This document shows, piece by piece, positions 47,677-58,123 of a DNA stretch of 64,000 bases. Positions within the stretch are counted from its first letter, which is position 1; each line of letters opens with the position of its first letter. The DNA lies in NCBI RefSeq assembly GCF_011046245.1, contig NZ_CP049241.1, forward strand, positions 310,001-374,000, written 5' to 3'. The translations under genes were made by a program, and so were the position numbers. Under the pieces are notes generated by a model. The model searched no databases. It saw nothing but the letters and a program-made list of their open reading frames with translations, and was not told where the DNA came from. This stretch comes from Allorhizobium pseudoryzae (GTDB taxonomy: Bacteria; Pseudomonadota; Alphaproteobacteria; Rhizobiales; Rhizobiaceae).

Positions 47677-47695
47677 ATTTTCTTGTTTCCCGTTC

Positions 47696-47724
47696 TTGAC
47701 TCGTCCGCCGGTCGATCTTATCTC
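47696..47724 (+). promoter_or_regulatory. groESL promoter
   Basis: TTGACT (47696-47701), a 17-base spacer, then TATCTC (47719-47724). Transcription should start near 47731, just before or within the CIRCE operator. The -35 core CTTGAC also fits the alphaproteobacterial heat-shock sigma factor RpoH, though no clear CCCCAT -10 is seen. Confidence 0.6.
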
Positions 47725-47731
47725 AGCCTCG

Positions 47732-47758
47732 CTAGCACTCGCCAACAGGGAGTGCTAA
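47732..47758 (+). promoter_or_regulatory. CIRCE operator (HrcA binding site)
   Basis: CTAGCACTC, nine bases, then GAGTGCTAA. This is the canonical CIRCE inverted repeat with one deviation at the first base (C in place of T). It sits immediately after the predicted start point of groESL, so HrcA would block transcription until heat or misfolding stress. No hrcA gene is in the window. Confidence 0.93.
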
Positions 47759-47815
47759 CAGCAGGATCACGGGCCCTAGAGACCCGTCTATGTCATTTGA
47801 TCGAGGGATTAGACA

Positions 47816-48112
47816 ATGGCAAGCACCAATTTCCGCCCGCTGCACGACCGCGTCGTCGTTCGTCGCGTCGAGTCTGAAGAAAAGACCAAGGGCGGCATCA
47901 TCATTCCCGACACCGCCAAGGAAAAGCCGGCTGAAGGCGAAATCATCGCTGTTGGCCCGGGCGCCCGTAAGGAAAACGGCGAACTCGTCGCGCTCGACGT
48001 CAAGGTTGGCGATCGCGTTCTGTTCGGCAAGTGGTCCGGTACGGAAGTCAAGCTCGACGGCGTCGACCTTCTGATCATGAAGGAATCCGACATCATGGGC
48101 ATCATCGGCTGA
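47816..48112 (+). CDS. groES: co-chaperonin GroES
   Basis: The 98-residue lid of the GroEL chamber. [32 protein letters not shown] (mobile loop) and [16 protein letters not shown] are characteristic. It starts 58 bases after CIRCE and precedes groEL by 69 bases in the same operon. Confidence 0.98.
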   Translation: MASTNFRPLHDRVVVRRVESEEKTKGGIIIPDTAKEKPAEGEIIAVGPGARKENGELVALDVKVGDRVLFGKWSGTEVKLDGVDLLIMKESDIMGIIG

Positions 48113-48145
48113 TTTCAGCCGACGGTTCTTCCACAACAAGATTGA

Positions 48146-49822
<1,677 letters not shown>

Positions 49823-49864
49823 GACCTTCGGGTCTGACATCTGGACCATCCGGTTCGGACTACG

Positions 49865-49893
49865 GAAAGGGCGGCTCGCAAGGCCGCCCTTTC
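49865..49893 (+). terminator. rho-independent terminator of groESL
   Basis: An 11-bp perfect stem (GAAAGGGCGGC / GCCGCCCTTTC) with a 7-base loop lies 42 bases after the groEL stop. The T-run is only three long, inside the stem's end. Confidence 0.8.
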
Positions 49894-49931
49894 TGCGTTA
49901 TGCAGCGGCGCAAAGCTTTTTGGGGGTGGAG

Positions 49932-50960
49932 ATGACGGGTCACAGTATCGGGTTTCGAAGCGGGCTGCTGCTGGACGAGGCGCGGTCCAACTGGACGGGA
50001 GACGGCGCGCGACCGGTGCGCTGGTCCGCCTGGTATCCGGCAGCGCCGAACAGCCCGACGGTGGAGATCGGCATCCCGCCCGGCCGTGCGCTCTATTCCC
50101 TCGGGCTGCTGGCGCCGGAGGCCGACCTTTCCCCGGACCGTGACCGCTTTCCCGTGGTGCTGATCTCGCACGGCACCGGCGGCTCCGCCTCGGGCCTTGG
50201 CTGGCTCGCCTCGTCGCTGGCGGCACGGGGATACGTCGTGCTGGGGGTCGATCACCACGGCAATACGGGTGTGGAGGCCTATCGCCCGGAAGGTTTTCTC
50301 TGCTGGTGGGAGCGCGCGCAGGACCTGAGTTTTCTGCTGGACGGCCTCTCGGCTGACGGCGCCTTTGCCGGGCGCCTCGATCTGTCCGATGTCTCTGCGG
50401 CAGGGTTTTCGCTGGGTGGCTACACGGCACTGGCGCTTGCCGGGGCGATCACGGAAACCGAGCGGATGATGGCCTTTGTCAAGGAGCATCCAGCCACCGC
50501 CGGCCCCCAGGAAATGCCGGATCTTGCCGACCAGATCGAACCGCTTCTCACCTCCAGCGCCGTGTTTCGCCGGTCGTGGGACAGGCAGTCGCAGAGCTAT
50601 CGCGACAAACGGGTGCGGGCTGTCGTCGCCATCTCGCCCGCGCCCCCCGTGCGGGGATTCACCGACGACAGCCTCAGCGCCATCCACCTGCCGGTTTCCA
50701 TCCTCTGCGGCGAGGCGGACGAGGAAGCCCCTTATGATCTGTGTTCGGTATGGCTGCACGAGCGCCTGCCGCAAAGCACGCTCACCAGCCTTGGCACGAC
50801 CGTCGGCCACTACACACTGCTGCCGGTGGGAACGCAGACGGCGGTCCGTTCGAATGCGCAATACTGGAAGGATGCGCCCGGCGTGGACCGGGCGGCGGTG
50901 CATGCCACCGCCGCGGAACTGACACTGGCCGCCCTCAACGCCCAGCGTCTCCTTCGATGA
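49932..50960 (+). CDS. alpha/beta hydrolase (dienelactone hydrolase/PAF-acetylhydrolase-like)
   Basis: About 342 residues with no signal peptide. VVLISHGTGGSASGLGWLA is the oxyanion strand-turn, AGFSLGGYTAL carries the nucleophile Ser, LCGEADEEAP holds the acid, and VGHYTLL the His. The family fit is to the predicted dienelactone hydrolases. Substrate unknown. I prefer ATG 49932; a TTG at 49920 and GTG at 49926 are in frame. It follows the groESL terminator and is probably transcribed alone. Confidence 0.8.
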   Translation: MTGHSIGFRSGLLLDEARSNWTGDGARPVRWSAWYPAAPNSPTVEIGIPPGRALYSLGLLAPEADLSPDRDRFPVVLISHGTGGSASGLGWLASSLAARGYVVLGVDHHGNTGVEAYRPEGFLCWWERAQDLSFLLDGLSADGAFAGRLDLSDVSAAGFSLGGYTALALAGAITETERMMAFVKEHPATAGPQEMPDLADQIEPLLTSSAVFRRSWDRQSQSYRDKRVRAVVAISPAPPVRGFTDDSLSAIHLPVSILCGEADEEAPYDLCSVWLHERLPQSTLTSLGTTVGHYTLLPVGTQTAVRSNAQYWKDAPGVDRAAVHATAAELTLAALNAQRLLR

Positions 50961-51010
50961 GCCTCTCCGTAGCGGCCTGACGCGGCGGCCTTTGCCACCG
51001 CGTCCCGGCG

Positions 51011-51325
51011 TCAATAATAGCCGTAACCGTTGTGGCTCTTGCGGTGGATGTTGCGCGATGCGCGGTCCTGCATGCGCTCGATCTGGCGGCGTTCCTGGCG
51101 GGAGATATACCCGTCACGTCCGGCGCGCGCCTGCGCCCGGTCGATGCGATGCTGCTGCCGAGACAACTGGCGTGCCTCGCGCGGGGTGAGTTCGCCCTGA
51201 CGCAGGGAGCGATGGATCCGATATTCCTGCCGGTTCTCCCGTGCCTCGCTTCGGTGGGTCTGGGAAAACACCGGGCCTGACGAGGCCATGACGAGTGCCA
51301 GGGCTCCAATGAGAATGGTCTTCAT
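51011..51325 (-). CDS. small basic exported protein
   Basis: A 104-residue protein beginning MKTILIGALALVMASSGPVFSQ, a clear signal peptide with a likely cut near residue 22. The mature part is Arg-, Gln- and His-rich (RREARQLSRQQHRIDRAQARAGRDG), helical in character, ending HRKSHNGYGYY. The ATG at 51325 has AAGGAA close upstream. It converges on the hydrolase. No family is recognised beyond resemblance to small basic periplasmic proteins of rhizobia; the function is unknown. Confidence 0.7.
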   Translation of the reverse strand: MKTILIGALALVMASSGPVFSQTHRSEARENRQEYRIHRSLRQGELTPREARQLSRQQHRIDRAQARAGRDGYISRQERRQIERMQDRASRNIHRKSHNGYGYY

Positions 51326-51571
51326 GAGGTTTCCTTCCATGTCCATTCGAAGTTGCGAATACACACTGTGTCCGCACACCTGAATGTGAGATGAAGTCAG
51401 CATTCAGGTCCGAAGCGCCCAACGCGCCGGGCCCCGCCGCTGTTCCCTTCGCCCATCGTTCACAATTTCAGAACAATTTGTCTCCTACCGTTCATCTTTC
51501 GCGGCGCGACGATCTGGCGCATATCTTCCTTCAGACAAACACCCTGCCACGGCACATTCTGGAGACTTCCC

Positions 51572-52021
51572 ATGTCGACCACCAACAACGCAGTCCTTCT
51601 CGTTGCCCGCATTCTGCTCTCGTTCATCTTCATCCTGTCCGGCTTCGGCAAGCTGACCGATCCGTCCGCCACCGCCGGCATGATCACCGGCGCCGGCCTG
51701 CCGGCCGCGACCGCGCTTGCCTATCTCGCCGGCCTGTTCGAACTCGTGACCGGCCTTGCCGTCCTCGTAGGCTTCCAGACGAAGATCGTCGGCTGGGCGC
51801 TCGCCCTCTTCTGCATCTTCACCGGCGCCGTCTTCCATTCCGGCACGGTTGTCGTCCCGGGCTGGCCGGACGCCGCACTCGGCTGGATCAACGCACTCAA
51901 CAGCATCATGATGATGAAGAATTTTACGCTGGCCGGCGCCTATATCCTGCTCGCCACCGTCGGCGCCGGCGCCTATTCGCTGGATGCCCGCCGCGGCGCA
52001 ACCTCTGCGGTTGCCGCCTGA
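51572..52021 (+). CDS. DoxX family membrane protein
   Basis: A 149-residue inner-membrane protein with four hydrophobic helices. LLVARILLSFIFILSGFGKL is the DoxX N-terminal signature, followed by GLFELVTGLAVLVGFQTK and FTLAGAYILLATVGAGAYS. DoxX-like proteins take part in redox or oxidative-stress processes in some bacteria, but this subfamily has no defined role. A strong terminator follows. Confidence 0.9.
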   Translation: MSTTNNAVLLVARILLSFIFILSGFGKLTDPSATAGMITGAGLPAATALAYLAGLFELVTGLAVLVGFQTKIVGWALALFCIFTGAVFHSGTVVVPGWPDAALGWINALNSIMMMKNFTLAGAYILLATVGAGAYSLDARRGATSAVAA

Positions 52022-52047
52022 GATCCACCGCCTCCCAAGGCAAAAAC

Positions 52048-52079
52048 AAACCCGCCGGAGCGATCCGGCGGGTTTTGTG
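52048..52079 (+). terminator. rho-independent terminator after doxX
   Basis: A perfect 12-bp stem (AAACCCGCCGGA / TCCGGCGGGTTT) with a GCGA tetraloop is followed by further T residues. It lies 26 bases after the doxX stop. Confidence 0.92.
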
Positions 52080-52121
52080 TGTTTTGGGGTACGGTTCTAT
52101 GCGACAGTCGCGCCGTTTCGC

Positions 52122-52325
52122 CCCCTCATCCGCCTGCCGGCACCTTCTCCCCAAGGGGAGAAGAGGAAAGCCGCGAAGGCTTCCCTCAAAGTCGATCCTC
52201 AGCGCGTGAAACGAGAGCAAAAACAGACGACGGCCCCTTGCCACGACACCCAGGGGCCGTTCGCACCACGGCCGCGGCCCGTCTTCTCCCCTTGGGGAGA
52301 AGGTGCCCGAAGGGCGGATGAGGGG
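52122..52325. repeat. RIME-type intergenic palindromic element
   Basis: A left arm beginning CCCCTCATCCGCC and ending in CTTCTCCCCAAGGGGAGAAG (52122-52164) is mirrored by a right arm (52282-52325) that is its inverted copy with a few changes. Each arm also contains a small palindrome around CTCCCC-GGGGAG. This is the architecture of Rhizobium-specific intergenic mosaic elements. A short segment of unrelated sequence lies between the arms. It fills most of the gap between doxX and hisG. Confidence 0.85.
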
Positions 52326-52353
52326 TCTCGCGTGCGGCAGACGGAACGTTCGC

Positions 52354-53049
52354 TCAGACCGCCCCGCGAACAGCCTCGATGATCCTGGCCACCGTCGCAT
52401 TGCCCGCGTGCTCCGGCTTTTTCGCGCGCACGAGACAGGCTTCCGAGCGCAGGATGACGCCGTCCGAGAGCACCTTCAGGTGGTTAGCGACGAGCGTGGA
52501 ACCGGTGGAGGTGATGTCGACGATGATATCCGCCTGCCCCGCCGCCGGCGCGCCTTCGGTGGCACCGAGGCTTTCGACGATGCGGTAGAGCTGGATGCCG
52601 TGGCTTCCCGAAAAATGCTGCTGGGTAAGGCGCCAGTATTTGGTGGCAATTGCCAGGCGCCGGCCATGGCGGGCGCGGAATTCCGCCGCCACGTCCCCGA
52701 GATCGGCCATGGTTTCCACGTCGAGCCAGATCTCCGGCACGGCGACCACCACATCCGCGCGGCCGAAGCCGAGGCGGGCGGCAATCTCAACGCGGGCATC
52801 GGCATCCGCCAGCCCCTCGCGCACCAGATCCTCGCCGGTGACGCCGAAATCCACCGTGCCATTGCCGATCTCGCGCGAGATTTCAGACGCCGACAGGAAG
52901 GCGATCTCGATATCCTCGACCCCTTCGACACGGCCGCGATAGGAGCGGTCATTGCCAACGGCGACGATCTTCATGCCGGCCTTCTCGAAGATGGCGGAGG
53001 CATCGTCCTTCATGCGGCCCTTGGAGGGAAGCCCGATGGTAATCGTCAT
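52354..53049 (-). CDS. hisG: ATP phosphoribosyltransferase, short form
   Basis: First step of histidine biosynthesis: ATP plus PRPP to PR-ATP. 231 residues, the short form without the C-terminal regulatory domain, which needs His[12 protein letters not shown] at the start and [21 protein letters not shown] (the PRPP-binding loop) identify it. The ATG at 53049 overlaps the hisZ stop by four bases, so the two are coupled; the frame stays open to 53088 but that part overlaps hisZ. Confidence 0.96.
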   Translation of the reverse strand: MTITIGLPSKGRMKDDASAIFEKAGMKIVAVGNDRSYRGRVEGVEDIEIAFLSASEISREIGNGTVDFGVTGEDLVREGLADADARVEIAARLGFGRADVVVAVPEIWLDVETMADLGDVAAEFRARHGRRLAIATKYWRLTQQHFSGSHGIQLYRIVESLGATEGAPAAGQADIIVDITSTGSTLVANHLKVLSDGVILRSEACLVRAKKPEHAGNATVARIIEAVRGAV

Positions 53050-54170
53050 CGTCTTGCCTCCTTGGCCTTCTGGATGCGGTCCAGCCACATGGAAAAGCCG
53101 ACGGCCGGAATGTGATCCTTCGCGCCGAGCAGGGTCAGCATGCGGTCATAGCGTCCGCCGCCGACCAGCACGTCGTGTTCGCCACGCACGGTCACCTCGA
53201 AGACAAGGCCGGTGTAATAATCGAGCGGACGACCGAAGGCGGCCCGCCAGGTGATATCGGCCAGCGACGCCCCGGCATCGCGAAGGGCTGCGACGCGTGC
53301 ATCGAACCCGGCGATGGCCGCCTCCAGTGGAAGGGCCGCCGAGCGGGCGAAATCGGCCAGCACGCCCGGCGCATAGCGCAGCGAGACGTTGATGGAGAGA
53401 AACTCCTTCAGCGCATCCAGCTTGGCGGCATCCAGCGAGGCGCCGGCGAGCAGCCGCTTTTCCTTCAGCCGCCGGACGATTTCCTGCGGCGCACGGCTGG
53501 CATTGGTGAGGTAGCCGGTGCGCTCCATCTCGTCGCGCAGATGGTTTTCGAGGCCGGCATCATCACCCGCCTCCAGCATGCGTTCCACCTCAGGGGACAG
53601 GCCGGCGACCGGTTCGGGTTTGGCGAGACGCGCAATGATCGCCTCCAGCACATCCGTCTGGCCGAAAGCACGCACGAGGCGGCGCTGCCAGCCGGCGGGA
53701 AGGCCGAGTGCTGCCACGACCGCCTCGAACACCGCCTGGTCGCCGATGGTGACGGCAAAGGCATGGCCGGGCAGTACGGTCTGCAGGCAGGCCAGCGCAT
53801 CGGCGACGATCCGCGCATCGGCATTCGCCGCATCCGTATCGCCCAGATCCTCCAGCCCCGCCTGATAGAACTCGTTCGAGCCCTCGCGGCGCTGGCGGAA
53901 CACTTCACCGAGATAGGCATAGCGCTTCGGCGTGCCGGTGGCGGTTTCGATGTGGCGCAGGCAGACGGGAATGGTGAATTCCGGCCTGAGGCAAAGGCTT
54001 TCCCCCCGTTCGTTCTCGGTCAGAAAGATCCGCCGGCGCAGGTCTTCGCCCGCCATGTCGAGAAACGGTTCCGCCGGCTGGATGACCGGCGTATCGACGC
54101 GGGTGGTGTTGCGGCGCGCAAATTCGTCCAGGATCGCCGGGGCGAAATCGGGCATGTCGATCAGGGGCAT
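53046..54170 (-). CDS. hisZ: ATP phosphoribosyltransferase regulatory subunit
   Basis: A 374-residue HisRS-like protein without the anticodon-binding domain. [41 protein letters not shown] and [13 protein letters not shown] are shared with class II synthetases. It has no aminoacylation role; it partners short HisG and gives histidine feedback. Its genetic coupling to hisG supports this. A RIME element separates it from hisS. Confidence 0.95.
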   Translation of the reverse strand: MPLIDMPDFAPAILDEFARRNTTRVDTPVIQPAEPFLDMAGEDLRRRIFLTENERGESLCLRPEFTIPVCLRHIETATGTPKRYAYLGEVFRQRREGSNEFYQAGLEDLGDTDAANADARIVADALACLQTVLPGHAFAVTIGDQAVFEAVVAALGLPAGWQRRLVRAFGQTDVLEAIIARLAKPEPVAGLSPEVERMLEAGDDAGLENHLRDEMERTGYLTNASRAPQEIVRRLKEKRLLAGASLDAAKLDALKEFLSINVSLRYAPGVLADFARSAALPLEAAIAGFDARVAALRDAGASLADITWRAAFGRPLDYYTGLVFEVTVRGEHDVLVGGGRYDRMLTLLGAKDHIPAVGFSMWLDRIQKAKEARR

Positions 54171-54199
54171 GGGGGTGCTCCTGCTAAGGGGGCGTCATT

Positions 54200-54337
54200 G
54201 CCCCTCATCCGGCTGCCGCCACCTTCTCCCCGTCTGGACGGGGAGAAGGGGAATGCCGCACCGTCTCCGCCATCAACCGAGGTCGCACCGGGCACGTCCC
54301 CTCTCCCCGCCTGCGGGGAGAGGGTTAGGGTGAGGGG
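54200..54337. repeat. second RIME-type palindromic element
   Basis: CCCCTCATCCGGC, then a palindrome around CTTCTCCCCGTC-GACGGGGAGAAG, and after ~50 bases a second palindrome (CTCTCCCCGC-GCGGGGAGAG), ending GGTGAGGGG. The outer ends are inverted copies of each other. It lies between hisS and hisZ and is related to the element at 52122-52325. Confidence 0.85.
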
Positions 54338-54359
54338 CCAAAACTGCGAGCCGCTCACA

Positions 54360-55961
54360 TCAAGCACCCTTTGCCCGGCGGCGGTCTTCGGCCTGGTGGG
54401 CAAGGATCTCCTTGACCTTGTCCACCAGTTCCGCCTCCGGCACGACGACCTGCGCGACGCGGGCCTCGCGCCATTCGGCATTGTCGGTGATCTCGCCGGA
54501 GAGGCGCTTGCCCTCGATCAGGTCCTTGATCTGCACGACGCCCTCAGCCCGCTCGTCGCCGCCCTGGATGATGGCAATCGGCGAGCCGCGACGGTCGGCA
54601 TATTTCAGCTGGTTGCCGAATTTCTTCCAGTTGCCCTGGTACATTTCGGCGCGGATGCCTTCGTTGCGAAGCGCCTGGGTGAACCGCTGGTAACGGCCCA
54701 TGGCCTCGACATCGCCATCCATGACGGTGACGAGAACCGGCGCGAGGATTTCGTCCTGACCGAGCTTGCCGAGGTTTTTCAGCGCCGTCATCAGGCGCGA
54801 GACGCCGATGGAAAAACCGGTGGCCGGCACCGGCTGACCCATGAAGCGCGAGACAAGGCCATCATACCGGCCGCCGCCGCCGACCGAGCCGAACTGGACA
54901 ATTTCGCCCTTCTCGTTTGGAATCTTCGCAGTCAGCTCAGCTTCGTAGACGGGGCCGGTGTAATATTCGAGGCCGCGAACACATGAGGTGTCGATTCGAA
55001 TACGATCGACGAAATATCCAGATCGGGCAAAAAGCAGCCGTAGCTGCTCCAGCTCGCGTGCTCCTTCATAGAACAAGTCGAGATTTTCCGCTGTGTCAGA
55101 AAATTCATTTAGAACTTTCTCAAAGATGGCGTTAGTCGTCTGAGTGTTGCTGAACTCACCTTCGCCGGTCGGAGTACCGTCCGGGTTCTGGTAATTTATG
55201 AAGAATGTGCCGACGTCGCAAAATCTAATAATCGCGGCCGCTTGTTCCTCGTTCAACCCAGCACCCTTGGTGAAGTCGCCGCTCTCATCCTTGCGACCTT
55301 CGCCCAGCAGAAGCTTCACACCTTCCGGGCCGAACTTGTCGAGCTTGTCGATGGCGCGCAGCACGTTCAGCCGTCGCGCGGCATTCTCCTCGCCGCCCAG
55401 CCCGATGGCTTCCATCACGCCATCCAGAACCTTGCGGTTGTTCACCCGGATCACATAGTCGCCGCGCTGGATGCCGAGGGCTTCCAGTGTATCGGCCATC
55501 ATCATGCACATTTCGGCATCGGCGTTCACGCCCGGCGCGCCGACCGAATCCGCATCGAACTGCATGAACTGGCGGAAGCGGCCCGGGCCTGGCTTTTCGT
55601 TGCGGAACACATAACCGGCGCGGTAGGTGCGGTAGGGAAGCTGGATCTCGTTGAAATTTTCCGCCACGTGGCGGGCAAGCGGCGCGGTCAGATCGTAGCG
55701 CAGGCTCATCCACTGGTCGTCATCATCGGTCAGCGAAAACACGCCCTCGTTCGGGCGGTCGCTGTCCGGCAGGAACTTGCCCAGCGCATCGGTATATTCG
55801 AACAGCGGCGTTTCGATCGGGTCGAAACCGTAACGCTCGTAGACCTCGCGGATTTTCGCGACCATTTCGTTGGTGGCATGGATATCGGCGGCAGTGCGAT
55901 CGACAAAGCCGCGCGGCAGGCGGGCTTTCAGTTTCTGGGGCTTTTTCTGCTTGTCGCTCAT
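54360..55961 (-). CDS. hisS: histidine--tRNA ligase
   Basis: Class II synthetase of 533 residues. Class II motif 2 ([19 protein letters not shown]), the HisA motif [26 protein letters not shown] and the C-terminal anticodon-binding domain are all present. Residues ~231-333 (positions 54961-55270) differ in base use from the rest of the gene: about 49% GC against ~60% or more. That tract is in frame and has no stop. The downstream order hisS-hisZ-hisG is typical of Rhizobiales. Confidence 0.95.
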   Translation of the reverse strand: MSDKQKKPQKLKARLPRGFVDRTAADIHATNEMVAKIREVYERYGFDPIETPLFEYTDALGKFLPDSDRPNEGVFSLTDDDDQWMSLRYDLTAPLARHVAENFNEIQLPYRTYRAGYVFRNEKPGPGRFRQFMQFDADSVGAPGVNADAEMCMMMADTLEALGIQRGDYVIRVNNRKVLDGVMEAIGLGGEENAARRLNVLRAIDKLDKFGPEGVKLLLGEGRKDESGDFTKGAGLNEEQAAAIIRFCDVGTFFINYQNPDGTPTGEGEFSNTQTTNAIFEKVLNEFSDTAENLDLFYEGARELEQLRLLFARSGYFVDRIRIDTSCVRGLEYYTGPVYEAELTAKIPNEKGEIVQFGSVGGGGRYDGLVSRFMGQPVPATGFSIGVSRLMTALKNLGKLGQDEILAPVLVTVMDGDVEAMGRYQRFTQALRNEGIRAEMYQGNWKKFGNQLKYADRRGSPIAIIQGGDERAEGVVQIKDLIEGKRLSGEITDNAEWREARVAQVVVPEAELVDKVKEILAHQAEDRRRAKGA

Positions 55962-56108
55962 GATGATCTTCCTTGCCGCCGGCGCCTCACAAAAAAGGCC
56001 GGAATTTTGAGCGGTTTCTTAGAGGATCACGCCAGACGCGGCAAGGGTGAAGGCTGGCGACGTTCATGCTCACCTGATAAGATGGCGGCATGGTGGAGTG
56101 TGCGCACC

Positions 56109-56288
56109 ATGAACCACCAATTTACCTTCGAGATGCCTGACCACGCCTATGCGCTGGTTAACAAGGCCGCTGAACAGGCAGGCATGAATGTCGAAGACTA
56201 TATCCTCGACACGATCCGCGAATCTTTGGCCCGCCACCCTCACTTACAGGACATGGCGGAAGGTCGCGAAGAGCAGTTGAGCGGTTGA
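56109..56288 (+). CDS. small hypothetical protein, RHH-antitoxin-like
   Basis: A 59-residue ORF: MNHQFTFEMPDHAYALVNKA, then AGMNVEDYILDTIRESLARH. A short beta strand followed by two helices suggests a ribbon-helix-helix DNA-binding protein, but no family is certain. GGAG lies ten bases upstream of the ATG. It is divergent from hisS and has no obvious toxin partner; the next gene is a methyltransferase-like protein after a 34-bp palindrome. Confidence 0.55.
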   Translation: MNHQFTFEMPDHAYALVNKAAEQAGMNVEDYILDTIRESLARHPHLQDMAEGREEQLSG

Positions 56289-56326
56289 TATTGACTGCCT
56301 ATCCAGGTTGGAGTTTGAGCCAGTTC

Positions 56327-56402
56327 GCCCCCCTCTGCCCTGCCGGGCTTTGGGGGCGAGACGCGTGGCTCGCCCCCAAAGCCCGGCAGGGCAGAGGGGG
56401 GC
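56327..56402. repeat. 34-bp perfect inverted repeat
   Basis: Positions 56327-56360 are the exact reverse complement of 56369-56402, with 8 bases (ACGCGTGG) between. The arms are C/G-rich: GCCCCCCTCTGCCC at one end and TTTGGGGGCGAG near the loop. There is no T-run. It lies between the small RHH-like ORF and the methyltransferase-like gene, ending 32 bases before the latter. Very long stems like this can act as terminators or mRNA stabilisers. Confidence 0.95.
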
Positions 56403-56434
56403 TGCAATTGTCAATGCCGGTGGACCGATAGCCC

Positions 56435-57190
56435 ATGATCCTCGAAGCCCTCAATTACGCCGCAAGCGTGCCGCTGACGCCCGCCGCCTTCCGCCCGCAC
56501 ATTGCCTCCTCCGTCAGCCTCTCGGCCCGCGCCAGACGGTGCGCCAAAGCCTGGGCAGCGCATGAGGCCAACAGCCAGGCGCAGGTGGTGGAAACGGTGA
56601 AAACGCTGAAAGAACGGCGCACCGCCGTGGTGCTGGGCTCCGGCCTTTTGCGCGACGTGCCGATCCGGGCGCTCTCGAAGGCGTTCGATACGGTGGTGCT
56701 GGTCGATCTGGTGCATCTTGCCAGCGCCCGGCTGTGGCTCACTGCAAAGGGCTTGCGCAACACACGACTGATCCACCGCGACCTTTCCGGTTTCGAAGAG
56801 GCGATGGCCGGCAAACCGATAGAGCCGCTCGGTTTCCTGCGCCAGGTGCCGTATCTCGATCTCGTCGTCTCGGCCAACATCCTGTCGCAGATCGGTGTCG
56901 GCTGCCGGCGGCGGCTGGAGCGTGAGGGCCAGGCGGAGCGGGCGGACGATATCGTGCCGGGCCTGATTGCCGCGCATCTGGAAGGGCTCAAAGGCCTGCC
57001 CTGCCGCACCTGCCTGATCACCGACGTGTCGTACAGGGTCAGCGACCGGCAGGGCGCGGTACTGGAGGAAGACGATCTTCTCGCCGGCGTGACCGTGCCC
57101 GCCCATAGCACAGGCTGGGACTGGCCGGTCATTCCGTTCGGCGAAGGAAACGGGGATTACCAGGCCGTGCACCGGGTGATCGCAGATTAA
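56435..57190 (+). CDS. conserved protein, class I methyltransferase-like
   Basis: A 251-residue cytoplasmic protein. RRTAVVLGSGLLRDVPIRALSKAFDTVVLVDLVH resembles the SAM-binding loop and the acidic end of strand 2 of Rossmann methyltransferases; YLDLVVSANILSQIG would be strand 4. No catalytic signature identifies the substrate. The arrangement is found in uncharacterised proteins of Rhizobiales. ATG 56435 follows the long palindrome. Confidence 0.6.
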   Translation: MILEALNYAASVPLTPAAFRPHIASSVSLSARARRCAKAWAAHEANSQAQVVETVKTLKERRTAVVLGSGLLRDVPIRALSKAFDTVVLVDLVHLASARLWLTAKGLRNTRLIHRDLSGFEEAMAGKPIEPLGFLRQVPYLDLVVSANILSQIGVGCRRRLEREGQAERADDIVPGLIAAHLEGLKGLPCRTCLITDVSYRVSDRQGAVLEEDDLLAGVTVPAHSTGWDWPVIPFGEGNGDYQAVHRVIAD

Positions 57191-57237
57191 CGGAATTTCA
57201 CTGGATTTTTCGCCGCTGCATCATCATCTTGTTCGTC

Positions 57238-57651
57238 ATGCGCCGTTTCGCCCTGCCCATTGCCGTCATCGCCTGGCTGTTTTCCAGCCTGATGCCGGCC
57301 TTTGCGCTCGCTTCGGCGCATGTCCATGGCGCGGCCATCTCCGTCCTGGAGGCGATGCCGAAGGCGACTGCTGCTATGGATGCGCACCCTGGCCATGAAC
57401 ACGCCAAGGCCCATCCGCATACAGTGTCGCAAATGGCGTCTGCCTCACACTGTCCGGACTGCACCGGCACGCCGGCCAAGCACGAAAAGACCGCCTGTGC
57501 CATGAGCCTCTGCGCGGCCTGCACTTCGCTGGTGCCGGACTTGATGCTCGCCACGGTCCGGCCGGCCATGGCCGGTCGCCTGATCGCGCTTGCCATCCCG
57601 CCGCTTGCCGGCATGGCACCCGGCCCTGCCGATCCCCCTCCCCGCGTTTGA
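57238..57651 (+). CDS. His/Cys-rich exported protein (DUF2946-like)
   Basis: A 137-residue protein with an N-terminal hydrophobic signal (FALPIAVIAWLFSSLMPAFALASA), then a His/Ala-rich segment (AHVHG, HPGHEHAKAHPH) and two cysteine pairs (CPDC, CAMSLCAAC). The pattern resembles the DUF2946 or copper-sensing membrane-linked proteins. It precedes the DUF305 gene by 48 bases on the same strand, so a metal-linked pair is likely. The ATG at 57238 is better than the TTG at 57229. The metal is inference. Confidence 0.65.
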   Translation: MRRFALPIAVIAWLFSSLMPAFALASAHVHGAAISVLEAMPKATAAMDAHPGHEHAKAHPHTVSQMASASHCPDCTGTPAKHEKTACAMSLCAACTSLVPDLMLATVRPAMAGRLIALAIPPLAGMAPGPADPPPRV

Positions 57652-57699
57652 CGCGCAAGACGACCGTTCCTTTCATTCGCGTCACAACGGGAGAGACCC

Positions 57700-58107
57700 A
57701 TGAACGCCAAAACCCTTTCGGCTGCCCTTCTGGCTGCCACCTTTCTTGCCCTGCCCGCCCATGCCCAGGACAACAGCATGCACAAGGGCATGCACCAGGG
57801 CATGCAGGGCGGTGCCCACCAGATGCACGGCACACAGGCCCGTACGACCGCGTCACCTTCGACACGGGAGTTCGAAGCCGCCAATGCCAAGATGCATACC
57901 GACATGGCGATCGCCTATTCCGGCAATCCGGATGTCGATTTCGTCCGCTCGATGATCCCGCATCACCAGGGCGCGATCGACATGGCAAAGGTCCAGTTGC
58001 AGCACGGCCAGGATCCGGAGATCCGCACGCTGGCGGAAGAGGTGATCCGCGCCCAGGAGGGTGAGATTGCCATGATGCGGGCCTGGCTTGCCAAGCACGG
58101 GCAGTGA
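57700..58107 (+). CDS. DUF305-family exported protein
   Basis: A 135-residue secreted protein: signal peptide to about residue 22 (LPAHAQ), a Met/His-rich segment (MHKGMHQGMQGGAHQMHG), then one DUF305 helical unit (MHTDMAIAYSGNPDVDFVRSMIPHHQGAIDMAKVQL). DUF305 proteins are ferritin-like and often found with copper-handling genes. The Met/His-rich stretch could bind Cu(I)/Cu(II). It is downstream of the His/Cys-rich protein gene. Confidence 0.88.
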   Translation: MNAKTLSAALLAATFLALPAHAQDNSMHKGMHQGMQGGAHQMHGTQARTTASPSTREFEAANAKMHTDMAIAYSGNPDVDFVRSMIPHHQGAIDMAKVQLQHGQDPEIRTLAEEVIRAQEGEIAMMRAWLAKHGQ

Positions 58108-58123
58108 GCCGGCAATCAGCCGG

